From Meloidogyne chitwoodi (taxonomy: Eukaryota > Nematoda > Chromadorea > Rhabditida > Meloidogynidae), in the NCBI GenBank assembly GCA_015183035.1, contig JACZZP010000014.1, forward strand, positions 1,240,001-1,304,000: a DNA stretch of 64,000 nucleotides, in the 5' to 3' direction. Numbering within the stretch: the stretch's first letter is position 1; every line of letters starts with the position of its first letter. Shown piece after piece: positions 23,780-36,941 of this stretch. The position numbers and the translations under genes are program-made. Under the pieces are notes generated by a model that saw only the letters and a program-made list of their open reading frames with translations, was not told the DNA's origin and ran no database searches.

Positions 23780-26557
23780 TTAAAGAAAAACAGAGAAATC
23801 ATTCAGAATTCTGCTATCAACGCCAGTATAAGACTGAAGGGACTGAAATTTCATTATATCAATAGGATTTTCAAAAGATCCAACAGCTAAACCACCATTA
23901 TTAATTTCATTTGTTGTTTTAGTCATAGATGTAGACTTTTCTTCATTAATAATAGGAGAATCCCATTTTGAACGTTCTGGAATTTGCCAATTAGTTCCCA
24001 AATCAAGTGGTTGAGAAATATCGCTAGTTAAACGATCAAGTGCTGCATTAGTATTTAATTCACCAAAATCAAGTCCTTTAGTTGTTAAATTATCAATCAG
24101 AGAATAAATCTCTGAAAATTATTTAAATATTTATTAAAAGAATATATAAAAAAACTAACCAGAAGATTTAATTTTATTTTCCCTTTTGTTAGCCATTATT
24201 TCTTGTTGTTTTAAAACTAATTGAGCAGCTATTGCTGCTGTTAAACAACAACAAGCAACTGCTGGAGAAGCACGACCACAGCAATTATTATTTGATTGAT
24301 GATGATGGTGATTATTATTTTGTTGTTGTTTAGAAAGTACAGCAGCAGCAACTTCTTGCAAATCAAATCCACCCAAATGTGGTGCTGGTTGTTGATATGC
24401 TTGATATTGCTATAATAATATATTTAAATTATTATATTTATAAAAATTAAAAAAAAATAAACCAATGGTTTGCGACGTGGAGTTTGTTGATCATAATAAA
24501 CTTGTGCTGTAGACATTGCACTTCCTCCTCTTTTTGTTTGAAATGGAGAAGTAGCACCTGATGGTGTTGCACCTGGTTGACGACGACGCCATCCATCAAC
24601 AGAACCCATTTCATAAAAATATCCATCATTATCATAACCCCTAAAAAATAATTAAAATTAATTAAAAGAGGAGAAAGAGAAGATTTAAATAAAGATAAAA
24701 GAGAGTATTCTTCACCTCTTTTCCCCAATTTTTTAAAAAAATAATAAAATAAAATTACTTAATAGCCATTGGTGAATTATTGTTATTATTATTAAAAGCA
24801 TTATTTAAAGCTGTAGATGATCCATTAGATTGAGGAATTAATTTTGACAATTTATGTGCAAATAATAAAGAAGGCAAAGGATTTATTGCCTTATTATTAG
24901 TACAATCATTTAAAGATATCTTCTTTTGTTGATTTTTTTGTTGAATTATTTGTTGTTCCCATTTTTGTGAATCTTCCATATTTCGAAGTACAGCTTCCAT
25001 TTTTGCATTATTTTTACGCCAACCACGAGTACCATTATGTTCATAATAATAACCATCACTGAGACGATCATAATACCTTTAAAAATTAATTAATTATTTA
25101 AATAATTACAAAAATAACTAAAATACCCAGGAAATACTAATGGGTTAAAATAAAATTTAAATTAAAAACTAACCAATAATTTTCTTTACCATTTGGCCCC
25201 TTTGCATTTAACTTTTTAACATCAATTTGATTCTGATCTTGATTCTGATCTTTTGCATTCAAAACCTTATCTAAAATAAATTATTATTAAATAATAAAAT
25301 TAAAAAATAAAAAACCATTTTGTTGTTCTTTTCTAGCTGGTGTTGATTTTCCATCACTCAAAGAAGAAGAATTTGCCCTTTGATAACCTTCAATCATTTG
25401 ATTTCCAACAAAACGTTGTTTTGAACGTGCTTTACGTTGACCTTCTATTATTCCATTTACTGCGGATTTTGATGTTGCATCTTGAAGAGACGCTTTTCTT
25501 TGAGCGACCATATGTTTTGATTTATTTCCTAAAAATTAAATTAATTTGAAAAAAAAATAAAACAATATTTTGAAAAAAAAAATAATAAATTAATAAAAAA
25601 ATATATTTTTATTTAATATTTGGCTTCAATCCATTTTTGCTTAAAAACATTTGTTATCAAACAATAACAAACTAAAAAAATATAATAATCATCTGTTTAT
25701 TAATTTATAATCATAAAATTTATTAAAAAGATAATTTTTAAGCAAAAATATTTTTTTATTAAAATGTCATAAAAATATATTTTTTTATTAAAAAATAAAA
25801 AATAATTTCTTAAATTATTTTTCACATTAAAATAGCTTTAATAGCTTTTTTACACAAAAAAACAATTGAATGTGATGACAATTCTCTATTAAAACCCTTC
25901 TCAAGTGTTCATTCATTCTCTCCGATATTTTTATTTATGACCGGAAAATTAAAGCAAAAGCGTTTCGAAATAAATTTTTGTTGTTTTAGTCATCAAAGTG
26001 AGGTAAATTTGTTGAAGAAAAAAAAGAAGGGAAAGGCCAAATAACGAGAATGAATAATACTAACAAGGGGAAAGAGAGAATATATTTTATTTATTTTTGA
26101 TGATTCATTGAAAATAAATAAATAAAATAGATAAACAAAAAATGAACGCTCTTGGAATTTTTTATGACAAATTGTTAAATAAATTAGTAGAAAAACATAA
26201 ACATTTTAATTTATTTTTAATTTAAAAAATTAACTTTTTTTAAAGAAAATATTCGAAACACAAAATCAAAACCTTAAAGATTGTTATACTCTGACAATGG
26301 CCCCCAAAAGTACTAATAATTTTCTGAGTTATTCTATAAAATCATTCCTAGCCCATAATTTATTAAAAAAATTATAATTAATTAATACCTTCTTTATTTC
26401 CAATATCAACTGCATCAAAATCTCTAAGATAATCTCTAAGACACCAAGTTTTGTTGACTCTTCGAGAATTATTTTGCGGTGATTGCTGTTGTGTTCCTCC
26501 GTTAATTGTTGTTGAAGAATTCCCATTTTGTGAGAGTTGCTTTGTTCCTCGACTCAT
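23780..26557 (-). CDS. Gln/Asn-rich protein with two DGYYYE-GWRR motifs
   Basis: Starts MSRGTKQLSQNGNSS at 26557 (exon 1: 26389-26557) and ends LNDFSVFL at 23780. A 0.86-kb first intron is followed by exons with 40-100 nt introns. Two copies of one motif are present: DRLSDGYYYEHNGTRGWRKN and DNDGYFYEMGSVDGWRRRQP. Between and after them are Q/N/H-rich runs and a Cys/Ala-rich stretch (NNNCCGRASPAVACCCLTAA). No enzyme or membrane signature appears. It looks like a disordered cytoplasmic or RNA-granule type protein carrying a short repeated, aromatic motif. I do not recognise the family. The third exon end and the exact order of small exons near 24380 are less certain. Confidence 0.6.
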
Positions 26558-29346
26558 TTTTATTTGTTAAACAGCTAGTTGTAATATTCTAGTAAATTAG
26601 CTCAATTAAAAATATCGCTTTTTGAATCAATAAATAAAAAAAGGAATTACGATTTGAGTGACCTTTAAAAAAAAATAATTTAAAAAAACTCGAAATAAGT
26701 ATAGTGAATTAATAAAATTTTCCGACAAAATTAAGGTTAAAAAACGGAAGGGAAATAGTATAATAATAGTAAAAATTGTATAAAAAATTATTTAAAGTGA
26801 AAAAAATAATCAAAAATTTAAACTCCATCATTTTTTCATTTTTTTCTCTCGGTTAGAGAAAACCTCTTTATTACCAATAGTCTCTATAATATATAATAAT
26901 AAAAAATAGTGAGAATGCCAATATGTTTAAATTTCAAAATATATTAAACTAAAAATTCCTTCAAGATTAAGAATAAATTCTAAAGAAAACATTATTTAAC
27001 AATAAAACATATGTATAAAACTTTTAAAAATTATTTTATTAAAAGTACATTTTAAATTTAATTTTTTTTGTTTCATAAAAGGGCAGAGGAAGAACAAATC
27101 GACGGCTGGCCGGATCAATATTTACTCTTTCTCTCAACAATTATATATATTGAAAAATAAAGATTGTGCGTGATACGGACTAAAAAGGAGAAAAAAATAA
27201 TTTTTAAGAAGTATAGAATTGTTAAGGAAAGATGAAATATTTAAGGGCGTAAAATAAAAAATAAAACAATTAAGGAAATTAATAAATAATTAATAATATG
27301 TAATAAAAGGACAATGTACAAATTACAAATATTATTATTATATTATTTTACATTTATTTTTTATGTATGTTAAAAGAAAAATTAAAATTTAGAGAAAAAA
27401 TTGTTCTTTTTTGTCTGGTGGTTAGAGAAAATCTCTTAATTTTCTATAGTCTTTAATTAAAATAAAGTAGATTTCGTGGAAATCTTTTTTTTATTACACA
27501 TTCACACAAAAATTAAATTTATATCAAAGATATAATATTTTAAAATGACCACAAAATCTAATTAAAAACAGAAAATGACTCTTTTTAAATATTTTTATTT
27601 AATCTTTATTAATTTTGGAGATTTTAGCCGCTCAATTTTTTTGAACAGTGGTGGTCATTGAATGGTACGGGAAGATTGAGAAATATTAAAATAATTGAAA
27701 AAAATGGTACATCACCTTCTTTCTTTTCCTCTTTTTAAAATTTTTTTTGTATTATTTATAAAAAAATGCGCGCGCATCGACACGGAAATTTTAGGATTGA
27801 TGACAAAGTGAAGAAGAAAATATGGAAAAATAAATAAAAAATAAATTGACGCAATATATATATATTTTTAGAATAATATATTAATTTAAAAAAAGGTCGA
27901 GATTGTAAAGAAAATGTTAAAATAATATTCCATTTTTTTAAATTTATTTAAAGACTAAAAAAATGAAAATTCACCGAAAAAAAGGATTGACTCTTTTTTA
28001 TTAATTTTAAAAAATTAGAGAAAAATATTCCTCTAATAAAATGAAAAATTATGAATAAAATTTATATATAAAAATTCTAAAAAATTAATTTAAATAAAAT
28101 ATTTTGTTAAAATAAATAAAGAAGAGGAGGAACTAAAATTAAATATTTGAACTAAATTAAATATTTAAAATTATTTAAAAAATCATTGTGCAGTGTTGGA
28201 TTATTTTAATATATAAAATATTTTATTTTTTTATTTGTTAGTATTGCTGGATTCCATTTTTGGAAAAATCAACTCTTCATAAATTTTGGAGAATTAAAAA
28301 AAAAAAAGATTTTTAAAGGCTTTTTGGTGTGGCTTATAGAATTTTCTTTTTTTATTTTTATTTATTTGAACACCTTTAACAAAAGAGGCAAACCCTTCTT
28401 TTACGATTTTAGATTTTTAGGATTATATTATTTAATATTTTAAAAAATTCTAACAGAAAAAGAGAAGAGTAATAAATTTAAAAAAGATAATCATCTTAAT
28501 ATATTTTTTTAAATAAATATTTTTATTTTATTTTAAAAAATGTCTCTTAAAATAATCATTTGAAAAGTCAGCCGTTCTTTTCTTTTCATTTAATTTGGGG
28601 GACTTTTATTTAATTAATTGTTATTATTAAATAAATAAATAAATAGCTTTTAGAGTTTATCACATTACTAAATTAATTAATTAGAAAAAGGTCAAAATAC
28701 AAAAATATGATTTTTTAAAATAAATAAATATTTTTATAAATAAAAATATCTCAAAAATATAAAATAAAATAATTTATAAAATGAAAAAATATAAAATTAA
28801 ATTATATAATAATATAAATGTTATTTAGCACCATAATGTACCAACTAAAATATAAATTAAAAAATAAATAAATAATTTAAAGGAAGAAAACAATTTAAAT
28901 AAACGGGGAAACCTATATAATTCATTTCCTTATTTTCCCCCTCAAAAGTGTCTGTTAGTGATTGCCTCGTGTTCTCCCTCCATTTTATTAATTCTTTTTT
29001 TTCTAAAAAAATATTTTAATCCTTCGCGCAATTTTTTATATTTTTTATACTAATTTATTAAATAAATATTTTTATTCCACGTGTTTAAAAAATATTTATA
29101 CTAATTTACATTTATGTTTTTATTTTAAATTTCCTTATTTTATTAGCCAAAATTTATGTAAAACATTTTTATATTTTTAAGAAAAAAAGAAAAAAATTAT
29201 TTTAAACGAATTATACCTAATTTACGCCGACTACTACTTTGAGGAATAAATAAATAATTTAATAAAAAATGAAAAATAAGTTTGATAATTAACAAATAAA
29301 AATTAATATTAAATAAATTAATTAAATATTTTAAAAAATAATAATA
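26558..29346. other. Gene-poor AT-rich DNA
   Basis: No coding series found. Two loosely related segments occur: near 26850-26890 (CGGTTAGAGAAAACCTCTTT) and near 27415-27460 (TGGTTAGAGAAAATCTCTTA), each followed by TATAGTCT-like bases. They could be a diverged short repeat. Confidence 0.5.
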
Positions 29347-29910
29347 GGTAAATAACCAGTTGATGTCCTACCTGTCCGCAAAGAGAATTCGCTCTTTTCT
29401 TTTCTTCTCTTGCATTTTTGGCGTAAGGAGAAGTGCACGCTTATTTTTCCTCTACACTGTAATATGCCTTTTGGCAAATGGAAAGAAAGGGATAAAATAA
29501 TTAAAATTAATTAATAAGTAAGTGAAAATATATTTATTTTAAAAGTGACCAAATATTAATAACCAAAGAACATAAATTTGGGACAACATTCTCAAATATA
29601 TTTCAAGAAGATCAGTTGGATAACAACCTTTTATGGGATTATTTAAGGGATAAAAACCAGTAAAAGGATAAATATTTAGGTAATTCAGTATCTGTAGTAT
29701 ATTTCATCTGACGGGCAATTCTGAATCTTAATCACTTAATTATTAATTAATTTTAATTATTTTATCCCTTTCTTTACATTTGCCAAAAGGCATATTACAG
29801 TGTAGAGGAAAAATAAGCGTGCACTTCTCCTTACGCCAAAAATGCAAGAGAAGAAAAGAAAAGAGCGAATTCTCTTTGCGGACAGGTAGGACATCAACTG
29901 GTTATTTACC
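29347..29910. mobile_element. Hairpin MITE with near-perfect ~178-bp arms
   Basis: Left arm 29347 to about 29524 starts GGTAAATAACCAGTTGATGT; the right arm ends with its exact complement at 29910. I saw only one mismatch in the first ~150 bp of pairing, so insertion was probably recent. ATAATAATA flanks both ends (29338-29346 and 29911-29919), a 9-bp match that is low-complexity. A 9-bp duplication would suggest a Mutator-like origin. The loop (about 29525-29730) has no coding sequence. Confidence 0.85.
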
Positions 29911-30720
29911 ATAATAATAATATCATAAGAGGTTAATTAATAAATTAAATAAAAATATTTATTTTATATATAAACTTTTTTTTTATTTTTTCGGTGAATT
30001 GTTTCAATTTTTTGTGTATTGTGTTATGAAAATTAGATTTTTAAAAAGAAATTGGACAAAGACAAAAATATAAAAAGAAATTGAAAATATGTATATATAA
30101 AATTTATTTTATTTATTTGAAAATAATAAAAGTACTTGACAAATTTAAAATAAAATTAGAGAAATAAAATATAGTTGAAATATTAAAAAATAAAATAATT
30201 AAAATAATTAAACATATAAAATTAAAAAAAAGGTCATTGGGTAATAAATAACAATTAATTAATTAATTAAATATTTTTTAGATATTTATTTAAATTGTTT
30301 TTCTAAAATATATTAAATAATATTATTTTGTAAAAAAAGCACGTGTTTTTATTTAATCAAACAAATTAAAATAAAATATATAAATTAATTAAAAAAATAA
30401 AAAAAATATTTCAACGTCATCATTTGTCAAATAAATAAAAAAGTAGTATTGAAAGGCCTATAAAACACAAAAAAAGACAGAAAAATAGAAGAAATAAAAA
30501 TAAAAAAATTTAAAAAACTAAAAGAAATATTAAATCAATAAAATAATTAAAATATTTGCCAATTAAAAATTTAGAAACAAAAAAAAAAGATTTGAGAATA
30601 TAAAAAAAATAAATTATTTATAGAATTATTAAATAAATATTTTTATAAAATTTAATTAATTAATTAAATTAATTAATTATTTTGTTAGTCTTATATATAA
30701 ATTAATTAATATTATTACTA

Positions 30721-30923
30721 GGGAGCAGGCCAGTTGACCGTAAGGCCGGTTTACCGCAGGGCTATAACTTATTTTACATTTACCAAAAATTTTCGACCCA
30801 AAGATGGTTCGACTCAGCTCGACGAGCTGAGTCGAATGACACTAAGATCTCTATTATATGACAATTGTAAACAGAGTTATAGCCCTGCGGTAAACCGGCC
30901 TTGCGGTCAACTGGGGTGTACCC
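30721..30923. mobile_element. 203-bp palindromic MITE with 9-bp target duplication
   Basis: Ends GGG...CCC with inner arms GGCCAGTTGACCG and AACCGGCC-type pairing; ACCGCAGGGCTATAACT pairs with its complement near 30875. The centre is a perfect palindrome, TTCGACTCAGCTCG joined to CGAGCTGAGTCGAA. TTATTACTA (9 bp) flanks both sides (30712-30720 and 30924-30932). A 9-bp duplication fits Mutator-like elements. The open frame 30734-31018 is an artefact of it. Confidence 0.8.
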
Positions 30924-30932
30924 TTATTACTA

Positions 30933-33900
30933 CTACAATACATAAATATTCTTTTATTATTATTTTTTTATTAAAATGGTGTTTAATATTTTATTTATTT
31001 AATTATTTTAAAAAATGAAAAAAAAGATATTAATTTAATTGTAAGATATTTTTAAATGATTAAAGATTATTTTATTTAAAAAAATAAAATAATAATAATT
31101 TTACAAATAAATATATGTGACTTTAAGAAGGCTATTAAATAAATAAATAAACTCTTAATTAATAAAAATAATTAAATATTATTAAATTTAGCAAAAAGAA
31201 GATTAACTAATTTATTTATTTAATTATTTAAAAATTTATTAATTATTTTTTGAGGTAAATTAATAAATAATATTTTAAATAAAAATAAATAACTATTTAT
31301 ATATATATTTAATTTTAAATTAAAAAAGAAGAACAAAAATAAATAATTTTATTAATATTTGAAAGAAAATAAATAAAATTTTATTTTTCCTCATTTTTGA
31401 TGATAATTCGTCATATGCAAATTAATTTTTATGTCACAAAATGGAAATATATATTTTATTAAAAAATATATAATAAAATTTAAAAATAAATAAATAAGAC
31501 GTGTAATATGTAAATAAAGATGATGATATTTTTAGCAAAAAAAAAGGAAGTAATAGAATATTATTTAAATTATTTATTTATTTATTTAAAGAAATGACGA
31601 ATTTTAAATATATTTAATTAAATAAATTCACTCATTTTTATTAAACAAAAATAAATTAATAATAATTTTATTTATTTATTTATAAATTAAAAAAGCTAAA
31701 AATCATTTCCGGAATAGACAAAGAAGTTTTGCGCTAAAATTTTAATTTTAATTTTTTAAGTGCATCTCCTATAAAAATGTTAATAAATAATAATCCCAAA
31801 GAATTTCCCTTCCTGTCCCTCAAATTGAAAAAATAAAATTATAAAATGTAATTTATTTTAAATTATTTAAATATAATTTAAAAAGGAAATAAAAAAAAAT
31901 ATTTTTTTTAATTTATGTAAATTATAGATAAAAAAGGAGAAAAAAATTAATTTTTATTAAAAAATAAAATTATTTAAAACAAAAAATCTTTGTCATCAAA
32001 AAGGTCACGGGGAAAGAAAAAAATGTGATAAAAAAAAGAGAAATATATAAATAAAATATATTTAATAGTCAGCTGGTATATTTGTTTTTTATTTATTTAA
32101 ATAATTTATTTTAATTAAAATAAAAATAAAAAATATAAATTTATGAAAAAATTTAAAAAAAATAATTAATTAATTTTAGGAATTGGGAGAGAAAATAATT
32201 TATTTTTAAAAGTTTAAAAATTAACATTTTGTTGTAAATAATATAAACAAAAATAAATAAATATTTACTTGAATAATAAAACATTTTTATTATTATCTTT
32301 TTTTTAGTAAACAAAATATATTTTAAAAAATTGAAAAATTTTTTTAATTTTTTTAAATAATGAAAATATTATTAAAAATAGAAAAAATTAAATTATTAAT
32401 AAATAATTAAAAAATAAAAATTAAAAAAAATTGTTTATTCTTTGAATATTAAAAAATATAAATTTTAAATTTAAAGAAGAGAGAAAGTCTTTTAGGCGCA
32501 ACAATGTTTTAGCACTCGCTTATAAAATTGTTAAAAAAGAGAATTTAAATTATAATTTAAATTTTGTAAAAATAATTTTAAAAAAATAAAATTATTAAAA
32601 ATAATTTTTAAGTAAATGTTCATCTGTATTATTTTAATAAATTAATTAATGCCTTTATTAATCCTTAAAATAAAAAAAGAACAAAGACCAAAAAAAATAT
32701 TCTTTTTTTAAAGTTTGGACTGCTGACTGACTTTCTTTTATATTCTTTTTTTATTTTCCCTTCTTTTTTCAATTTTCCCCTTTTCTTTCAACTTAAAAAA
32801 ATTCTATTGGGAAAGAGACTATTTTAAGAAATAAATTTTTGGATTGATTTCAAGAAGAACAAAACACAAAAAATAAAAGAAAAAATAATCTCACGTCTTT
32901 TTTTTTTAATTTTTTAATAGAAAAAAATTACACACATTTTCTTTTATCAAAAAAATACTCAAAAAAATTAAAAAATATTTTTTAAATTAATTACTTTTTT
33001 CTTTAAAATATTTAATTTTTTGTGTTTTGATTTAATTAATATTATTTTAGGCCAAATGTGTTTAATTTAAAAAGTTTTAAATTATTATTAATATCTAAAA
33101 ATGTGTAAAAAATTAATTTATTAAAAAAGGGAATTAATAAAAAAAAAAAGAAAAGTTAATTAATGTGTTCTATAAATAAAATTAAATAAAATGATGAGAG
33201 AGATTAAATCTTTTAAAATATAAAAGATTAATTATCTAGAAGGAAGAGAAATTGTTAAAAATTAAATTTTAAAAAATTTAAATTGTGAAATAATTTTGTT
33301 TTATATAAAAAATAAAAGAATATATATTTTGAAATTAATTGAAAAAATTAGTTTTTTAAATTGTTTCCTTTAAAAAAATTTAAGAATTATTTGAAACTGA
33401 CCGATAAATAATAATCTTAAAAATAACTATAAAATTTAAAAAAAATAAAGAAAAGCCGCCATTATTTTATTTAAAAAAATATAAATGGACAGAGAAGAAA
33501 GTAGACGGTCGTCATTGATTTTCTCTTTTTTTTTTTAAAAAAAGAGAATGGCATGAGTTGAATAAAAAATAAACTGAAGGCGCTTTTCTCTTTTTTTATT
33601 TTTTAAAGATTTTTGAAAGTAGAAAAGAAAGAAAAAACATTCAACATGAAAGAGATATTACGGCGCAAGATAATTATGGAGTATTTAAATAATAATATTA
33701 TTTAATTTTAAATTAGTTATTTCGAACATATATAAGTACAAAATATTAGAGAATATTTAAAATTATTTAATTATTTTATTTTTCATTAAACTACGCCACC
33801 CTATAACCAAGCAATGTCCTCCCTTTATTAGAAGAAGACTAGGAGACAGTCTTTTAGACTAACAAAATATTCTCGTGTGTTTACAATTATTTTTATAGTC

Positions 33901-36900
33901 TGCCAATAAACACTTTTGTCTCTTCTTTTTCTTCTTCTTTGCATCAATTTCGAAACACTTTTTTTAAACATTAAAGATTAAAAGGATTAGAAGTACGCCT
34001 CTCTCTCTTTCTTTTTCTCTTTTTTTCATCAAATTTTGACCTCTAATATTTTATTATTTTTTTAAATAATATTTTTGGGACAATTTATAATTTTTAGGAA
34101 TGTAAAAAATAAAAAAATATTTTTTTATTTATATGTTGACGCAAATAGATTTTTTTCTTAAATTTAAAAATGTCAAGAAAATAATATAAATAAATATAAA
34201 TATTCTTTTTACTATTTATGGAAGTAATTAATATTTAATTAAAATAATTTATTTCTAAAAATGGATATATTAAAAAATAAAATAATTATTATACTAAATA
34301 TGAGTAATTTTAAATAATTAAATTTATTTATTTTTAAATAATATATATTTAATTTATATTTTTAAAAAATATTTATTTTTTAAGGAATTTAGATAATTTA
34401 AAATTAATATTTTATTAAAAAGAGAATTTTTTTAATTAACAAAAAAATTAATTTCTCAATAAAATTATATAATAAAATTAGAAATAAAAAAGTTTTTATA
34501 ATAAAAGGAAAAAAAATGAGGAAATAAAATCAAAGTAGTGTGCAAATAATAAAAAAAAGAATAAAATAAAATAAAATACTTTTTCAAGTATGGAGTTACT
34601 AAAAGGGAAGAAGAAATATAGACAATAAGGAGACAAAAAGTCGCTGCCATTTGCGGGTAATCGATGGCCATAGAAATAAAGGGGGGTGAATAAAACTCAA
34701 ATAATAATAAAATAATTTTAAGAGACAAAATGTCTCTTCTATATTTGTGCACATTCTTCTTTTTAAATTAATGCATGTGCGCAAACGGAAGTCCTTTCAA
34801 AGTATCTCCCCTAGTTGTCTACAAATATTTGGACTTAAATAAAAAGCATTTCTCTCCCTTTGGCTTAATGCCAATTTTCTTTTCTTTTTTTTTAATAGAT
34901 AACCATTTAATTTCTATTGTAAACATATTTTGAAATTTTTTAGGTTGAAGATTTTTTAATATTTCAACAATTTAATAATAATACTTTCGAAAAATAAAAA
35001 ATTATGAAATTGAAATATATTATTTTTAAAATAATTACTTTTTTTTAAATAAAATAATTATGAAATTTAATCTAATGAAAGAAAAAAGAATATATTTTAT
35101 AATTAATTAGATTGTTTATATAAAAATTGAAAAAAAAATAATTTCAAAATATATGAAATTGTATATTATAAATAAATAAATTTAAAAAGTGGCCTTAAAT
35201 GAAGGAATTTAACAAAATTATTATAAAATAATTACTACTAAATAAGTATAATAACTGCTTGAAATAAACTTCTTTTGATTGACAATTTAATATTTAATAA
35301 TTATTTATTAAATAATTTTAATAATAAATTTAAAAAATAAAAATTAAAAGAGCATCATGAATGGACTCTTTTCTACTTTTATAAGGTTATAAGGAAAATT
35401 TTTTTAAATTGGGAATATGCACTTTTATTAATTTCTATTTAAAAAGGAAATTCCGACACGTGTAAAAAATTAAAAAAAAATTTATTTCCCAAGATTTTAA
35501 GAGGGAAGAAATGAGGAAGTTAAATATTTGAGAGAGACTGAATTATTTAAGAAAAGGGCACAAGCATTGTTTAGTTAGTTTTATTTCTTCCCTCCTTCAT
35601 TATTGGGATTTCACAACCTTTTTTTCTCTTCTTTATTCCTTTTTATTTTCCTTTCTTCAATAAAATCAATTCAAAATTGAAATCTCCCGCGCGAATAAAG
35701 AAGAAAAATGCACGCGCTTGGAAGGATGCCAACACTTTTAAAATTAGGCTTTTTAGGAATATTCTCTTTAATAGAAAAAAAGTTTTAATAAATAATAAAC
35801 TTTAAAAGAATTGAGAGGAAGATTTATTTGAAAATTTTTAATTTATAAAAAATTTTTAATTTTATAATTAATTATATGTCCTAAAAGTTTAAAAACTAAA
35901 ATCTAATAGAAACAAATTAGAAAATTTTATAAAATATTGCATCACACTAATTAATTAATACGTGAAAAAAAAACAATGTATAAAAGTGAAAATATATAAG
36001 GGAATATTTTTGATGAATTAAGGCCAATAATAAATGTATTTTTAGGAATGTTTAGTTAATTTATATTTTTTAATAAATTGTTAAATTAATTAAAATTATT
36101 TCAATTTAGTTATGTTCATCTAAGCCAAATGTTTTTAATTTAATAACTTTTTAAAAAAAAATGTCTTCCCTCTCCCTTTATAAGTTTTAATTATTACAAG
36201 TAATTAAATATATTCTCTAAACTATATTTAATAAAATATAATAATTAAACTAAATTTTATTAATTTTTAAATATTCAACAACTAAATAAATATAAAAAAT
36301 AAAGTTCATTTAATTGTCTGAATTTAAGTAAAATTTTAACTTTTTTGTTAAAAAAATTAATTATTATATATTTAATTTAAACAGCTAAATATTTCAAATA
36401 AATTAGTATTTAAAATATTAATAAACTTTCTTTTTCCAAAAATACAAAATAAATTAATCCAAAAAATATTTTTAAAAAAATAGAAAAAGAGATTAAGATC
36501 CAAAAAAGGAAAAATTTTAATATTTATTAAAGCTTTTTTAAGACATTAAAAAAAGCTAATTTTTAAAATAAAAATTCTAATAAAAATCAATATAAGGCAA
36601 TTTTATTAATCTTTCTCCAAAAATAAAAATAATCTAAAACGAATATAACTCTGCTATTAAAGTCGTGATACAAAAAAAGAGGTAAATTTAGATGCAAACA
36701 TGAAAAAAAATTTCCAAAATTGAACAATAAAAAATAAATTCAAAAATAATAATAATATTTTTTGTGTCTGCGACTTGAGGGAAAGGCACATTTGGAGAGA
36801 ACTAAACAATATTATTGGAGGAAATAATTCAATATTCAAAGGTAATATTAAGGGGTAGAGGTTGACGACTATTTTCTTATTTTTTGAATTTCACCCTCTA

Positions 36901-36941
36901 AGATTACCTCTCAATATATCCCTTTATTATGCAAAAAAAAC
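30933..36941. other. 6 kb of extremely AT-rich, gene-poor DNA
   Basis: I see no spliceable coding series on either strand and no recognisable RNA gene. Open frames near 34465-34784 and 36657-36839 lack splice support and have low-complexity composition. Confidence 0.55.

Noticed and set aside
30734..31018. Open frame in the 203-bp palindrome
   Set aside because: It runs out of the element into AT-rich DNA and has no family match.
34465..34784. Minus-strand frames near 34.5-34.8 kb
   Set aside because: Hydrophobic low-complexity translation and no splice partners.
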